Source: Hymenobacter guriensis
GTDB taxonomy: Bacteria > Bacteroidota > Bacteroidia > Cytophagales > Hymenobacteraceae
Direction: 5' to 3'
NCBI RefSeq assembly: GCF_015773195.1
Contig: NZ_JADWYK010000002.1
Span: forward strand, 372,001 to 436,000
Length of the DNA stretch: 64,000 nt
Positions 15,296-24,369 of the stretch are shown one piece after another. Numbering within the stretch: position 1 is the stretch's first letter; every line of letters begins with the position of its first letter. A program made the translations under genes and the position numbers. A model generated the notes under the pieces. The model did no database searches and had not been told where the DNA came from. It worked only from the letters and a program-made list of their open reading frames with translations.

Positions 15296-16123
15296 TTATA
15301 CCAAGGCACCCGTCTGGAAATAGGTTTGCAGCGCCACGTCCTGGTTAAGGTACTTAGATGAATACTGCGCGTCGGCCCCGTTCAGGAACAGGCAGGTGCC
15401 GCCCGTTACGGTGCTGATGATTTCGTTGTACTGGTCCATGGGCAGCGCGGGGCAACCCAGGCTGCGGCCCAGGCGGCCGAATTGCTTGATAAAGTCTTCG
15501 CTCACGTACTCGGCCCCATGCATCACCACCGAGCGGCTCATGGCGTTGTCGTTGTAGCCTTCATCCACGCCTTCCAGCTTGAGCGAGCGGCCGTGCTTGC
15601 CCTGGTACTCGCCCTGCGTTACGTAGAAGCCCAGGCTGCTCATATTCGACTCATTCTCATTGGAGAAGGTCGTGGCTACGTTCTCGCCTGAGTTGTGGCC
15701 ATGGGCTACCAGCGTGTTGAACAGGATGTGCTTGCCGGCCAGATCGAGCACCCACAGGCGCTTCTCGGTCGAAGGCTTTTCGAAGTCGATAACCGTGAGC
15801 AACTGCTTGTCGTCGCTCAAGCGGCCGTCGTGACGCAGATTCAGGTAGCCGGTCAGGGCCTTTTGAAATACCTCATAGCGCAGACCGGTGGCCTCGGCAC
15901 CCAGCTCCGAGTAGAGCTGATGCGCCGTGCTATTGAAGGCCGAAGTACGCGGCTCCGAGGCAGTGGGCACACGGTATTCAGCCCCGGTGGCTTTGGCCGA
16001 GCCCATGGGCGTGGCCAGCGGGGTGGCCATAAACAAAGAAGCCACGAACGGCAGGATACGACGAGCCGCCCGACGAGCCCGGCGCTTCAGGCGGTTGCGG
16101 CGAATTACACTCGGCTTTTCCAT
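15296..16123 (-). CDS. Murein L,D-transpeptidase catalytic-domain protein (YkuD_2 type)
   Basis: From the ATG at 16,123 (MEKPSVIRRNRLKRRARRAA) the protein has 275 residues: a basic N-terminus, a hydrophobic export segment (ILPFVASLFMATPLA), then a YkuD_2-type domain. Visible landmarks are FNTLVAHGHNSGENVATTFSN, LGFYVTQGEYQGKHG, VVMHGAEYVSEDFI with the active-site His, and RSLGCPALP with the nucleophile Cys224. Such enzymes form or remodel peptidoglycan 3-3 cross-links in the periplasm. A paralogue is encoded at 19,373-20,221, on the other side of the amylase gene. The longer upstream start to 16,213 adds a non-signal stretch and is rejected. Confidence 0.9.
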   Translation of the reverse strand: MEKPSVIRRNRLKRRARRAARRILPFVASLFMATPLATPMGSAKATGAEYRVPTASEPRTSAFNSTAHQLYSELGAEATGLRYEVFQKALTGYLNLRHDGRLSDDKQLLTVIDFEKPSTEKRLWVLDLAGKHILFNTLVAHGHNSGENVATTFSNENESNMSSLGFYVTQGEYQGKHGRSLKLEGVDEGYNDNAMSRSVVMHGAEYVSEDFIKQFGRLGRSLGCPALPMDQYNEIISTVTGGTCLFLNGADAQYSSKYLNQDVALQTYFQTGALV

Positions 16124-16452
16124 ATAGATGTTAGGCGTTGATGCGTGTTTAAAATAGCAGCCTCCCGGAAAGAGTGCCTGCGGTAGTTCTGCTATACGCA
16201 GAATAGGAGGCAAGGGTGCATTGAAATTATCTGATAATATACTGAATTACATATACATAGGCCCATCACGATTCTGGCATGCTTAATATTTGTGAGTGAA
16301 TACTCACTTTCTGCAAATAATAACATTATGGCTTCTCATGGGAATTAGCAGTAAGCTCCCTAATTTACATACCGCCTTTGCTGAAACCTCCTTCAAAAAG
16401 GCGAATTTTCGCTCTTTCTTCTTTTTACATCACCCCAAATTCCCCAACCTTC
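16124..16452. other. Divergent AT-rich promoter region with a palindrome
   Basis: This 329-bp gap separates the L,D-transpeptidase gene (-) from the amylase gene (+). It is AT-rich around 16,220-16,350 and holds a GTGAGT-N4-ACTCAC palindrome at 16,292-16,307 that could be an operator. No exact TAnnTTTG element was found for either gene. Confidence 0.45.
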
Positions 16453-18819
16453 ATGCACACTTCTATTAAATGGTTACAAAAACTCGTTCTGGCGGGCGCG
16501 GCGCTTTGTGTGCTGGGCAACCACCCGGCGCACGCGCAGAAAGTGGTTCTGCAGGGCTTCTGGTGGGACTATTGGAACTCCAACTACCCCAACGGCTGGG
16601 CTAACTACATTGCTCAGTTGGCACCCCGTCTAAAAGCCATGGGCGTGGACGCCGTGTGGCTGCCACCGAGCATCAAGAACGGCAACCAGGGCAACGGCTA
16701 CTCCCCCTTCGACCACTACGACCTGGGCGACAAGTACCAGAAAGGCTTTGTAGGTACGCGTTTGGGCACCAAGGACGAGCTGCTGCGCGCGGTGGCCATT
16801 CTGCACGCCAACGGCATTGAGGTGGTGCAGGACATCGTGCTCAACCACGTGGATGGGGCTGGTTCCCAGAGCGGCGCCGGCGGCCAGGACCCAGCCGCCT
16901 GGGAAGACTATTCTACCAGCAAGTACAAGAACTTCCGCTACGCCAGCTACACCAAGCCCGCCTCGGCCGAAGATGCGGCCAACTATCTGGCCCGCAATGG
17001 CCGCTTCCCCAAGAACTGGCAGAACTTCAACCCCAACCCGGGCAACAACTCAACTTCCGGCGACTGGAACGCCGTGTACTTCGGGCCCGACGTGAGCTAC
17101 TACTCCGGCTCCTACGGCCAAAGCTCCAACGCTTCCTTCAACCCCGCCCAGGCCTCCGACTATATGCGCAACAACATGCGCAACTGGCTGGTGTGGTACA
17201 AAAAGCAAGTAGGCTTTGATGGGGTGCGGCTGGATGCCGTAAAGCACTTCCCTGACTTTGCCATGGAGGATTTCCTGTATAACCTCCAGAGCAATGCCGG
17301 CTGGGCCAGCGGCGGGGCCACCATGTACGCCGTAGGCGAATGGGTGGGCTCCTCGGGCCAGATGGACGGCTGGGTGAGCAACGTACAAAACCGCGCCGGC
17401 ACCTTCGATTTTTCCCTGCGCAACGGTATCTACAATATCGTGAGTGGGGGCGGCAATTTTGATATTGGCTCCTTGCCCGGCTACCAGCAGGGTACGCGAG
17501 TGGTGCTCATCAACGGGCAGTACGTGCACCGCACCGTGCCCTTCGTGAACAACCACGACACCTACCGCCCCACTACCGACGCCACGGGCAACATCACGGG
17601 CTGGAACACCGGTTCGGAGCTGGCCCCGCATATTGACTCCGGCGACGGGCGTATTTCAGCCGCCTACGCCGCTGCCCTGGCGCTGGATGGTTCCCCGCAG
17701 ATTTTCTTCGAGGACCTGTTTAACGTATCGACGACAGGCAAGCGGTTCTCGCACCAGCCCACCAGCACCACCGACCTGCCTACCCACTCCGACATCGAGA
17801 ACCTGATCTGGTGCCACCAGAACCTGCGCTTCAAGGACGGCGCCTACAAAGTGCGCTGGCAGGCCGCCGACCACCTCGTGATTGAGCGCAGCACCAAGGC
17901 CATTATCGGCATCAACGACAACTGGAGCGCCTGGCAGAACAGCACTGTTTCCACCGATTTCGCGCCCGGCACCGTGCTGAAGGACTACTCCGGCGCCAAC
18001 GGCACTGCTACCGTGACGGTAAGCAGCTCGCAAACGGTGAGCATCAACACTCCGCCCTGCAACGGCACGGCCGCGGGCGGTCGCCGCGGCTACTCGGTGT
18101 GGGCGCCTACGGGCATCGGCACCAACTACGTGCGGGCAGCTATGGCCACCACCCAGGAATGGGAGCTGGCCGATGATTTGGGCGACTCCCACGCTTCTTC
18201 CCTGAAGCAGGGCGGGCAGCTGCCAGCCGCATCTACCGCTTACCGCACGGCGGGCCGCATCTACTCGGCTTCCGGCAAAACCGTTAGCTACAACCTCTTC
18301 CCGACTGATGCCACCCGCAGCCTCACGGTGGAGCTGGTGAACGGCAGCGGCACCATTCTGACGAGCAAAACCGGTATTGGTAACCTCACCGGCACCTACA
18401 CGCCCACGGCCGCCGGCTGGATTACGCTGCGCGCCAAAAACGCCAGCACCGCCAACCCCGCCCAGCGCGCCTTTGTGAAAGTGACGTACACGGCCCCCAC
18501 GGCTGTAGTGGGCTCCATGACGGCCCGGGGCGGCACCACCGTAACGGACGTTGCCTCGGAAGCTACCCTGACCGACGCCCTGCACGTGTACCCCAACCCT
18601 ACCGCCGCTAACCGCATCGACGTAGTAGTGGAATCGGTGGGGCAGCGCACGGCCACCCTGCGCCTCTACGACCTGACCGGCCGCCTGCTACACCAGCAAA
18701 CCGCCCGCCTCTACCCCGGCACCAACGAGCTGCGCCTGAGCGTGGAAACCCTGCCCGCCGGCGTGTACCAGCTCTCCTCGCCCGAGCTGAACCGCAGCAG
18801 TAAGGTGATAGTGCGGTAA
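16453..18819 (+). CDS. Secreted alpha-amylase (GH13) with T9SS sorting domain
   Basis: The start MHTSIKWLQKLVLAGAALCV opens a signal peptide cut near AHAQ, giving a 788-residue precursor. The GH13 TIM barrel follows: QDIVLNHVDGAG, the nucleophile Asp261 in DGVRLDAVKHF, the acid/base Glu296 in YAVGEWVG, and Asp369 in FVNNHDT. A beta-sandwich C domain and an unrecognised linker domain (about 560-700) come next, and the last 80 residues (VYPNPT ... LYDLTGRLL ... LPAGVYQLSS) form a type A T9SS sorting domain that targets the enzyme to the surface or medium. It should hydrolyse alpha-1,4-glucans. The in-frame start at 16,378 lacks a proper signal and is rejected. Confidence 0.94.
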   Translation: MHTSIKWLQKLVLAGAALCVLGNHPAHAQKVVLQGFWWDYWNSNYPNGWANYIAQLAPRLKAMGVDAVWLPPSIKNGNQGNGYSPFDHYDLGDKYQKGFVGTRLGTKDELLRAVAILHANGIEVVQDIVLNHVDGAGSQSGAGGQDPAAWEDYSTSKYKNFRYASYTKPASAEDAANYLARNGRFPKNWQNFNPNPGNNSTSGDWNAVYFGPDVSYYSGSYGQSSNASFNPAQASDYMRNNMRNWLVWYKKQVGFDGVRLDAVKHFPDFAMEDFLYNLQSNAGWASGGATMYAVGEWVGSSGQMDGWVSNVQNRAGTFDFSLRNGIYNIVSGGGNFDIGSLPGYQQGTRVVLINGQYVHRTVPFVNNHDTYRPTTDATGNITGWNTGSELAPHIDSGDGRISAAYAAALALDGSPQIFFEDLFNVSTTGKRFSHQPTSTTDLPTHSDIENLIWCHQNLRFKDGAYKVRWQAADHLVIERSTKAIIGINDNWSAWQNSTVSTDFAPGTVLKDYSGANGTATVTVSSSQTVSINTPPCNGTAAGGRRGYSVWAPTGIGTNYVRAAMATTQEWELADDLGDSHASSLKQGGQLPAASTAYRTAGRIYSASGKTVSYNLFPTDATRSLTVELVNGSGTILTSKTGIGNLTGTYTPTAAGWITLRAKNASTANPAQRAFVKVTYTAPTAVVGSMTARGGTTVTDVASEATLTDALHVYPNPTAANRIDVVVESVGQRTATLRLYDLTGRLLHQQTARLYPGTNELRLSVETLPAGVYQLSSPELNRSSKVIVR

Positions 18820-18840
18820 TTTCCGCTTAAGCCCATCTGC

Positions 18841-18875
18841 AAAAAGAGCCGCTGGAGTTTCCAGCGGCTCTTTTT
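18841..18875. terminator. Bidirectional intrinsic terminator
   Basis: AAAAAGAGCCGCTGG (18,841-18,855) is perfectly complementary to CCAGCGGCTCTTTTT (18,861-18,875), loop AGTTT. It ends the amylase gene on the plus strand and, 4 bp from its stop codon, the orphan gene on the minus strand. Confidence 0.95.
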
Positions 18876-18879
18876 CTTA

Positions 18880-19365
18880 TTAGGCTTTACGGCCTTTAAT
18901 AATCTGTGTAAGCCTTGTGATTTTTATTGAGTCAAGTGCCGGCCAGTGCGTCTCAGCATACGCATATGAAGCAAACTTTTTGATTGCTCGATAGAATGGC
19001 AATATAATGTCGTTGACAGAGCCTGTGATTTCACTGTGCATAGTTCTCCTCTCTCTATAGCCGGCGTAATCATCATCTATATACCAGATTGTCAATTTGT
19101 ATTGTGTGTCCTTTCGACAAAAGCAGAAATCATAATACTCTGGCTCCAGCCACCAATACATAGTCACTTTAACTTCGTCTGGCCCCATTACTACTTCTTT
19201 TAGCGCCTTAGCCAATTCTGTCACCGGTTCCAGCAATACTGCTGATGATTTGAATAATAGCTCACTATCATTTACGACAATCCTGACAGGCAGCCAATAG
19301 TAGCTTGGCTCTCCAAATTCCACTATCATATCTTTTAAGATATCTAATTGGTCGATAATCAGCAT
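18880..19365 (-). CDS. AT-rich orphan gene, 161-aa protein of unknown function
   Basis: From the ATG at 19,365 (MLIIDQLDILKDMIVEFGEP) the product is a soluble, acidic, aromatic-rich protein with no signal peptide (e.g. KVTMYWWLEPEYYDFCFCRK, YKLTIWYIDDDYAGYRERR). I do not recognise a family. The longer frame to 19,527 runs antisense-like through the GC-rich transpeptidase gene and is rejected. The coding DNA is far more AT-rich than both neighbours, which points to recent acquisition. It starts 7 bp after the L,D-transpeptidase stop codon and ends at the amylase terminator. The small size, composition and position are reminiscent of immunity-type proteins, but nothing in the sequence proves this. 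Confidence 0.7.
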   Translation of the reverse strand: MLIIDQLDILKDMIVEFGEPSYYWLPVRIVVNDSELLFKSSAVLLEPVTELAKALKEVVMGPDEVKVTMYWWLEPEYYDFCFCRKDTQYKLTIWYIDDDYAGYRERRTMHSEITGSVNDIILPFYRAIKKFASYAYAETHWPALDSIKITRLTQIIKGRKA

Positions 19366-19372
19366 TTGTATT

Positions 19373-20221
19373 CTACAACCACCCGCGCGCTGCCAACCTT
19401 TCGGCAGCAACTGCCCCATCCAGCCACTTCGATTCCAGGCCGGGACCGCTGAGCAGCAGGCAGCTTCCTTCGGGCACCGCGGCAATGATAGCGCGGTACT
19501 GATCCGGGGGCAGGGCGGGGCAGCCACGGCTGTTGCCGGCCTGCCCGTGCCGCTGCAGGTGGCGGCGGCTCACGTAGTCGGCGGCGTGCAGCACCACGTA
19601 GCGGCGCAGGGCGTTGTCGTTCTGGCCCGCGTCGAGGCCGCGCAGGCGGCGCGAAAGGCCGTGTTTGCCCTGGTACGTGTCTTGGGTGGCGTAGAAGCCC
19701 AGCGCCGTGCACGCCGATTTGATGGTGTTGGAAAACCGGCGCGCCCGCAGGTGGCCCGAGCCCCGGCCGTGCGCCACTGGGCTATGCTCCAGCACTTCGG
19801 CCCGGCGCAGGTCAATTACCCACAGGCGTTTTTCGGAGGAAGGCAAATCCATGTCGGCCACAGCCAGCACGCCGGCGCGACGTACCCGCCCGGCCCGGCG
19901 CAGAGTGAGGTACCCCACGCAGGCTCGCTCCAATACAGAAGGGCGCAGCGTAGCCGCTGCCGGCCCCAGTCGTTTATGCAGTGCCCGTACAGCCCGCCTC
20001 AACGAATCGGGCACGGCTGCCAGAGGCGCTACGGGCGTCAGCCGCAGCGAGTCGGGCACCACCACAGTTGCTACCGGCGTGGGCGGCACCGGCATGGTCC
20101 GCGGCTCCTGCCGCGCAACCTCCGGCGACTGACAGGCCGCTAAAACAGCCATCAGCCCCAAGAGAGGCTGCCAGGAGCAGACAGCCCACGTAACAGAAAT
20201 CAACGATTTGAGCATCGGCAC
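19373..20221 (-). CDS. L,D-transpeptidase catalytic-domain lipoprotein
   Basis: The 282-residue protein carries a lipoprotein signal (VLAAC, lipidated Cys near residue 30) and then a YkuD_2-type domain like that of the gene at 15,296: EHSPVAHGRGSGHL, LGFYATQDTYQGKHG, VVLHAADYVSRRHL with the active-site His and NSRGCPALP with nucleophile Cys234. It would act on peptidoglycan from the periplasmic membrane face. An upstream Pro/Val-rich spacer (about residues 35-65) separates anchor and enzyme. It is followed by the AT-rich orphan gene after 7 bp. The start could also be the ATG two codons later. Confidence 0.88.
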   Translation of the reverse strand: MPMLKSLISVTWAVCSWQPLLGLMAVLAACQSPEVARQEPRTMPVPPTPVATVVVPDSLRLTPVAPLAAVPDSLRRAVRALHKRLGPAAATLRPSVLERACVGYLTLRRAGRVRRAGVLAVADMDLPSSEKRLWVIDLRRAEVLEHSPVAHGRGSGHLRARRFSNTIKSACTALGFYATQDTYQGKHGLSRRLRGLDAGQNDNALRRYVVLHAADYVSRRHLQRHGQAGNSRGCPALPPDQYRAIIAAVPEGSCLLLSGPGLESKWLDGAVAAERLAARGWL

Positions 20222-20623
20222 GGGCTAAAGTTCGTACTTAGTGTTCTGACTACAAGCCGGCCTTCCCATTTGAACAAGCATTCAGGCAGAGCATTACTCA
20301 GGGAAATATCCATTGGGAGCAGCCGACGCAAGTAGGTCAGTTCCCATTTCGCAAGGCGAGTGGCACGTTGAAATGATAGAAACCGGCAAGAAAAGTACAG
20401 CAACTTTACCGTTCAGGTAAGGCCAGACGGCCAAGGTTGCTGACGTGACGCTGGGCGGCTTCAGTTAGCACCCACCGGCAAACACCTGCCCTACCACCGC
20501 GTACAGCCGGAGAATAACGGCGCATTCTTCGTTACTTTTGTAGCACCCGAAACGGTTTGCCGCTCCGGCTGTTTTATCGTCGTTTCGCCCTTCGTGCGCC
20601 TTTGTGGCGCTTCTTTTTTTGCT
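20222..20623. other. Divergent promoter region of transpeptidase and hscA
   Basis: The 402-bp gap separates two divergent genes. The only recognisable element is a TACTTTTG word at 20,533-20,540 on the plus strand (listed separately). No gene, RNA or strong hairpin was seen in the rest. Confidence 0.45.
20533..20540 (+). promoter_or_regulatory. -7 promoter element for hscA
   Basis: TACTTTTG fits the Bacteroidota TAnnTTTG element and lies 83 nt before the hscA ATG at 20,624, which gives a 5' leader of about 75-80 nt. A -33 TTTG is not evident. Confidence 0.5.
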
Positions 20624-22486
20624 ATGGCTAAAGTTGCAATCAACCTTTCTACCGGCAGTATTCAGCAGGAAGAAATCATCGTCGGCATCGACCTGGGCAC
20701 GACCAACTCGCTGGTGGCCTACATCCACCCCGACGGCCGGCAGCCCGTGGCCATCAACGACCAAGGCCGCGGCACCATCGTGCCCTCGGTGGTGCACTTC
20801 CCGGCCGGCGGCGAAACGCCCGTCGTGGGCACCGATGCCAAAGACTACCTGCTTACCGACCCGCAGAACACGATTTACTCGGTGAAGCGCCTGCTGGGCA
20901 AATCCTACAAAGACCTGGGCCAGCACGCCCGCGACCTGGGCTACAAGGTCATCGACGACAACTCCGAAGGGCTGGTGAAAATCCGGGTGGGTGAGATGTT
21001 CTACTCCCCCATCGAGCTGTCGGCCGAAATCCTGAAGGAGCTGCGGGCCCGTGCCGAGCACGCCCTCAAAACGCCCGTCAACAAAGCCGTAATTACGGTG
21101 CCCGCCTACTTCAACGACTCCCAGCGCCAGGCCACCCGCGACGCCGGCCGTCTGGCCGGGCTGGAAGTGCTGCGCATCGTGAACGAGCCCACGGCTGCCG
21201 CGCTGGCCTACGGCATCGGCCTCGACCCCGAGGAAGAAAAAACCGTGGCCGTGTACGACCTAGGCGGCGGCACCTTCGATATCAGCATCCTGCACCTGCA
21301 CCAGGGCATTTTTGAGGTGCTCAGCACCAACGGTGACACCTACCTTGGCGGCGACGACCTGGACCGCGCCATCATCAACCACTGGACGCAGCAGCACAAT
21401 CTGGCTTCCACCCTGGCCGACAACGGCCCACTACAGCAGGAGCTGCGCCTGCTGGCCGAAGCCGCCAAGCGCTACCTCAGCCAGCACGACGACTTCGGGG
21501 CCAACTTCCTAGACAACCTGGTGCTGCGCCTGACGCGCCCGGAATTTGAGGAGCTGATCCGGCCATTGGTGAAGCGCACGATTGATTCCTGCCGTATAGC
21601 CCTGGCCGATGCCAAGCTGCAGCCCCAGGACCTGACGGCCGTGCTGCTGGTGGGCGGCTCTACCCGCGTGCCATTGGTGTACAACGCGGTTTCGGAGTTT
21701 TTCCAGCAGCAAGCTAACAATTCCCTGAACCCCGACGAAGTGGTAGCCCTGGGAGCCGCCATTCAGGCCGATATTCTGGGTGGCAACCGCCGCGACGTGC
21801 TGCTGCTGGACGTAACGCCGCTCACGCTGGGCATCGAAACGCTGGGCGGGCTGATGGACCCGATTATTCCGCGCAACTCCAAAATTCCGACCAAGGCCGG
21901 CCGCCAGTACACGACGTCGGTGGATGGACAGGTGAACCTGAAGATTTCGGTGTACCAGGGCGAGCGGGACTTGGTGAAGGAAAACCGCAAGCTGGCCGAG
22001 TTCGACCTGCGTGGCATTCCGGCCATGCCCGCCGGTCTGCCCAAGGTCGATGTCAACTTTATCCTAAATGCCGACGGGATTCTGAAGGTGGAAGCCATTG
22101 AGCTGCGCTCTAACACCCGCCAGGAAGTGGAAATCAAGCCCCAGTACGGCCTGACAGACGAGCAGGTAGAGCAGATGCTGATGGACTCAATGACCCATGC
22201 CCGGGAGGATATTGCCGCCCGCATGGTGATTGAGGCCCGCACCGTGGCCGAGCAGATGCTTTACCAAGTAGAGCGCTTCGTGGCCAAAAACGGCCAGCAC
22301 CTCACCGCTGAGGAAATTACGAAGACGACGGCGGGCGTAGCCCAACTCAAAGCGGCCCTCACCACCCAGGAGAAGGACGTGATTCTGAAAGCCGTGGATG
22401 AGCTGGAAGAGCTGACGCGGCCCTTCGCCGAGCGAGTAATGAACATTTCCATCAGCCAGGCTATGGCCGGAAAGAAGATTGACTAA
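20624..22486 (+). CDS. hscA: Hsp70-family chaperone, HscA-like
   Basis: The 620-residue protein is an Hsp70 with an N-terminus [20 protein letters not shown] typical of HscA (Fe-S assembly chaperone) rather than DnaK. The ATPase domain shows [60 protein letters not shown] and [12 protein letters not shown]; the linker [14 protein letters not shown] joins it to the substrate domain. Unlike DnaK it lacks an acidic EEVD-like tail. HscA normally delivers IscU clusters with the J-protein HscB, but no hscB or isc gene is adjacent. The start at 20,624 is chosen because MAKVAIN is conserved; the ATG 30 bp upstream is rejected. Confidence 0.9.
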   Translation: MAKVAINLSTGSIQQEEIIVGIDLGTTNSLVAYIHPDGRQPVAINDQGRGTIVPSVVHFPAGGETPVVGTDAKDYLLTDPQNTIYSVKRLLGKSYKDLGQHARDLGYKVIDDNSEGLVKIRVGEMFYSPIELSAEILKELRARAEHALKTPVNKAVITVPAYFNDSQRQATRDAGRLAGLEVLRIVNEPTAAALAYGIGLDPEEEKTVAVYDLGGGTFDISILHLHQGIFEVLSTNGDTYLGGDDLDRAIINHWTQQHNLASTLADNGPLQQELRLLAEAAKRYLSQHDDFGANFLDNLVLRLTRPEFEELIRPLVKRTIDSCRIALADAKLQPQDLTAVLLVGGSTRVPLVYNAVSEFFQQQANNSLNPDEVVALGAAIQADILGGNRRDVLLLDVTPLTLGIETLGGLMDPIIPRNSKIPTKAGRQYTTSVDGQVNLKISVYQGERDLVKENRKLAEFDLRGIPAMPAGLPKVDVNFILNADGILKVEAIELRSNTRQEVEIKPQYGLTDEQVEQMLMDSMTHAREDIAARMVIEARTVAEQMLYQVERFVAKNGQHLTAEEITKTTAGVAQLKAALTTQEKDVILKAVDELEELTRPFAERVMNISISQAMAGKKID

Positions 22487-22490
22487 AGGC

Positions 22491-22550
22491 CTGAATGGGT
22501 TTCTGATTAAATGTCTAGGCCTGTAGCCATTTAATTAGAAACCCATTCAG
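22491..22550. repeat. 23-bp inverted repeat between hscA and anmK
   Basis: Left arm 22,491-22,513 (CTGAATGGGTTTCTGATT...) and right arm 22,528-22,550 match over 23 bp with one mismatch and a 14-nt loop. Further CCATTCAG words continue to 22,570, immediately before the TTG start of anmK. The stem starts 5 bp after the hscA stop codon. Confidence 0.85.
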
Positions 22551-22570
22551 CCATATAACCATTCAGCCCA

Positions 22571-23776
22571 TTGAATCCGCACGTCGCCCGCCTGTACCAC
22601 CTTGCGCAACAGCCCAGCCGCCGTATTGCGGGGCTGATGTCGGGCACCTCGCTGGACGGGCTGGATGTGGCGCTTTGCCGCCTGCACGGGCACGGACCAG
22701 GCACCCGGCTGGAGTTGGAGGAGTTTGCCACCGTGCCGTACTCGGATGAGGTGCGCCACCGCATCCGGCAGGTATTTGCCCGGCCCCAGGTGAGCCTGGA
22801 GTACCTCACGCTGCTGCATCCGTGGCTGGGCCGGCTGCACGCCGATATGGTGCTGGACTGCCTGCACGCGTGGCAGGTGCCGCCCGCCGCCGTGGATTTG
22901 CTGGCCAGCCACGGCCAGACGGTTTTTCACGCCCCGCACCACCAGCACCAGCAACCCGACTTCCAAGGTCAGAACGCCACCCTACAGCTCGGCGACGGCG
23001 ACCAGCTGGCCATACGTACCGGCATTATCACGCTCAGTGACTTCCGACAGAAGCACGTGGCGGCCGGGGGCGAAGGAGCCCCGCTGGCTACCTACGGCGA
23101 CTATCTGCTGCTAAGCAGCCTCACGGAAGCCCGCGTCCTGCTCAACCTGGGTGGCATTGCCAACTTCACCTTTCTGCCTTGCCTGCAGAATGATGTGCTC
23201 CCCATATTTAGTACGGATACCGGCCCGGCCAACACCCTGCTGGATTCAGCTATCCGCTCCCACCGGCCGGAGCTGGTGTACGATGAAGGCGGCCAGCTGG
23301 CGGCAACCGGGCAGGTACATGCCGGCCTGCTCACAGCTTTGCTGGACCATCCGTTTTTTGCGGCGCCGCTGCCCAAAACCACGGGCCCGGAGCTGTTCAG
23401 CGCCGCTTACCTGCTTCAGGCTCAGGAACTGAGCGGCACGCTGGCCCTCGGCTTGGAGGATTTACTGGCTACCCTCACCGAGCTTAGTGCCACGAGCGTA
23501 TCCCGGGCGTTGCAACAGGCATTCGGGCCGGTACCGGCTTTGGCTGTGTATGTAAGTGGTGGAGGTGCGCATAATGCCACGCTGTTGGCAGCACTGCAAC
23601 GAAAGCTGTCCTTCTGCAGGCTGGTCAGTACTGATTTGCTGGGCGTACCTCCCGATGCGAAAGAAGCCGTTCTGTTTGCGCTGCTGGCCAATGAGAGTGT
23701 GGCCGGCACGCCTACGCAGCTGCACGCGGCCGGTGCGCCGGCGGTATTGTGCGGCAAGATTTCCCTGCCGGCCTAA
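22571..23776 (+). CDS. anmK: Anhydro-N-acetylmuramic acid kinase
   Basis: AnmK opens and phosphorylates 1,6-anhydro-MurNAc to MurNAc 6-phosphate in peptidoglycan recycling. The protein is 401 residues with the hallmark ATP-site motif IAGLMSGTSLDGLDVALC (residues ~18-35), LLASHGQTVFHAP, LNLGGIANFTFLP, STDTGPANTLLDSAI and YVSGGGAHNATLLAAL. There is no ATG in frame upstream of the motif: a TAA lies at 22,556 and the only suitable start is TTG at 22,571, giving MNPHVARLYHLAQQPSRR, a good family N-terminus. Its stop codon overlaps the stop of the converging downstream gene. Confidence 0.93.
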   Translation: MNPHVARLYHLAQQPSRRIAGLMSGTSLDGLDVALCRLHGHGPGTRLELEEFATVPYSDEVRHRIRQVFARPQVSLEYLTLLHPWLGRLHADMVLDCLHAWQVPPAAVDLLASHGQTVFHAPHHQHQQPDFQGQNATLQLGDGDQLAIRTGIITLSDFRQKHVAAGGEGAPLATYGDYLLLSSLTEARVLLNLGGIANFTFLPCLQNDVLPIFSTDTGPANTLLDSAIRSHRPELVYDEGGQLAATGQVHAGLLTALLDHPFFAAPLPKTTGPELFSAAYLLQAQELSGTLALGLEDLLATLTELSATSVSRALQQAFGPVPALAVYVSGGGAHNATLLAALQRKLSFCRLVSTDLLGVPPDAKEAVLFALLANESVAGTPTQLHAAGAPAVLCGKISLPA

Positions 23777-24225
23777 GGCAGCGGCAGGCCGGGCTGACCG
23801 GGCTGGGCCGGCACCGGCGTAAAATACAGCACCTGCGTTGCCACCGAATCCCGGAAAGAAACATCCAGCTGAAGGTGGGGCGCTCCTGCCAGGGTGTCTT
23901 TCTTGAACGTGAAAGCACAGAAGTAACGCATACTCCCGCCTTCGCCCAGCCGCAGCCCCAGCTTGTACAAGTCGAAGCCGGGGCCAAAGTGCTGGGCCTG
24001 CGCATGCACCGGCCGGACAACCTCCGCAAACTGGGCGGCTGTTACCCGCTGCTTTACGCTGGCATCCAGCAAGCCGTACGCCGCCGGGTAATCGGCCCGC
24101 AATACCGCCTGCAGAAACTGCCGCGCCACCTGCACCTGCGTGGGTGGGGTGGTTTGCGCCGGCGTAGCCGGTAGCGCAGTGCCCACCAACAAAGCCAGCG
24201 CACTCAAGGAGAACTTCTGTAGCAT
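23773..24225 (-). CDS. Secreted protein of unknown function, 150 aa
   Basis: The product begins with a signal peptide (MLQKFSLSALALLVGTALPA, cleavage near residue 23). The mature part has a helical start (VARQFLQAVLRADYPAAYGLL DASVKQ) followed by strands, a layout like NTF2-like/DUF3887-type small domains, ending in a Pro/Gly-rich tail (PAQPGQPGLPLP). No function can be assigned. The gene converges on anmK and the two stop codons overlap (CTAA), so the ends are tightly packed. Confidence 0.7.
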   Translation of the reverse strand: MLQKFSLSALALLVGTALPATPAQTTPPTQVQVARQFLQAVLRADYPAAYGLLDASVKQRVTAAQFAEVVRPVHAQAQHFGPGFDLYKLGLRLGEGGSMRYFCAFTFKKDTLAGAPHLQLDVSFRDSVATQVLYFTPVPAQPGQPGLPLP

Positions 24226-24293
24226 CAGTAAGGCAGCGCGAAGGATAGAGCCGCTACAACAGGCCGCCGGTGAAAATAACTCAGCGGGCGCAC

Positions 24294-24347
24294 AAAAAAA
24301 TCGGCGGTACCTAGCCGGCCTGTCTGCCTACGCTACGGTACCGCCGA
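24294..24347 (-). terminator. Intrinsic terminator of the CUB/CARDB gene
   Basis: TCGGCGGTACC (24,301-24,311) pairs perfectly with GGTACCGCCGA (24,337-24,347). On the minus strand the stem is followed by a run of seven T, right after the stop codon of the large gene. Confidence 0.85.
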
Positions 24348-24369
24348 TTCGAGCGAAAGTGTTTTTAGT

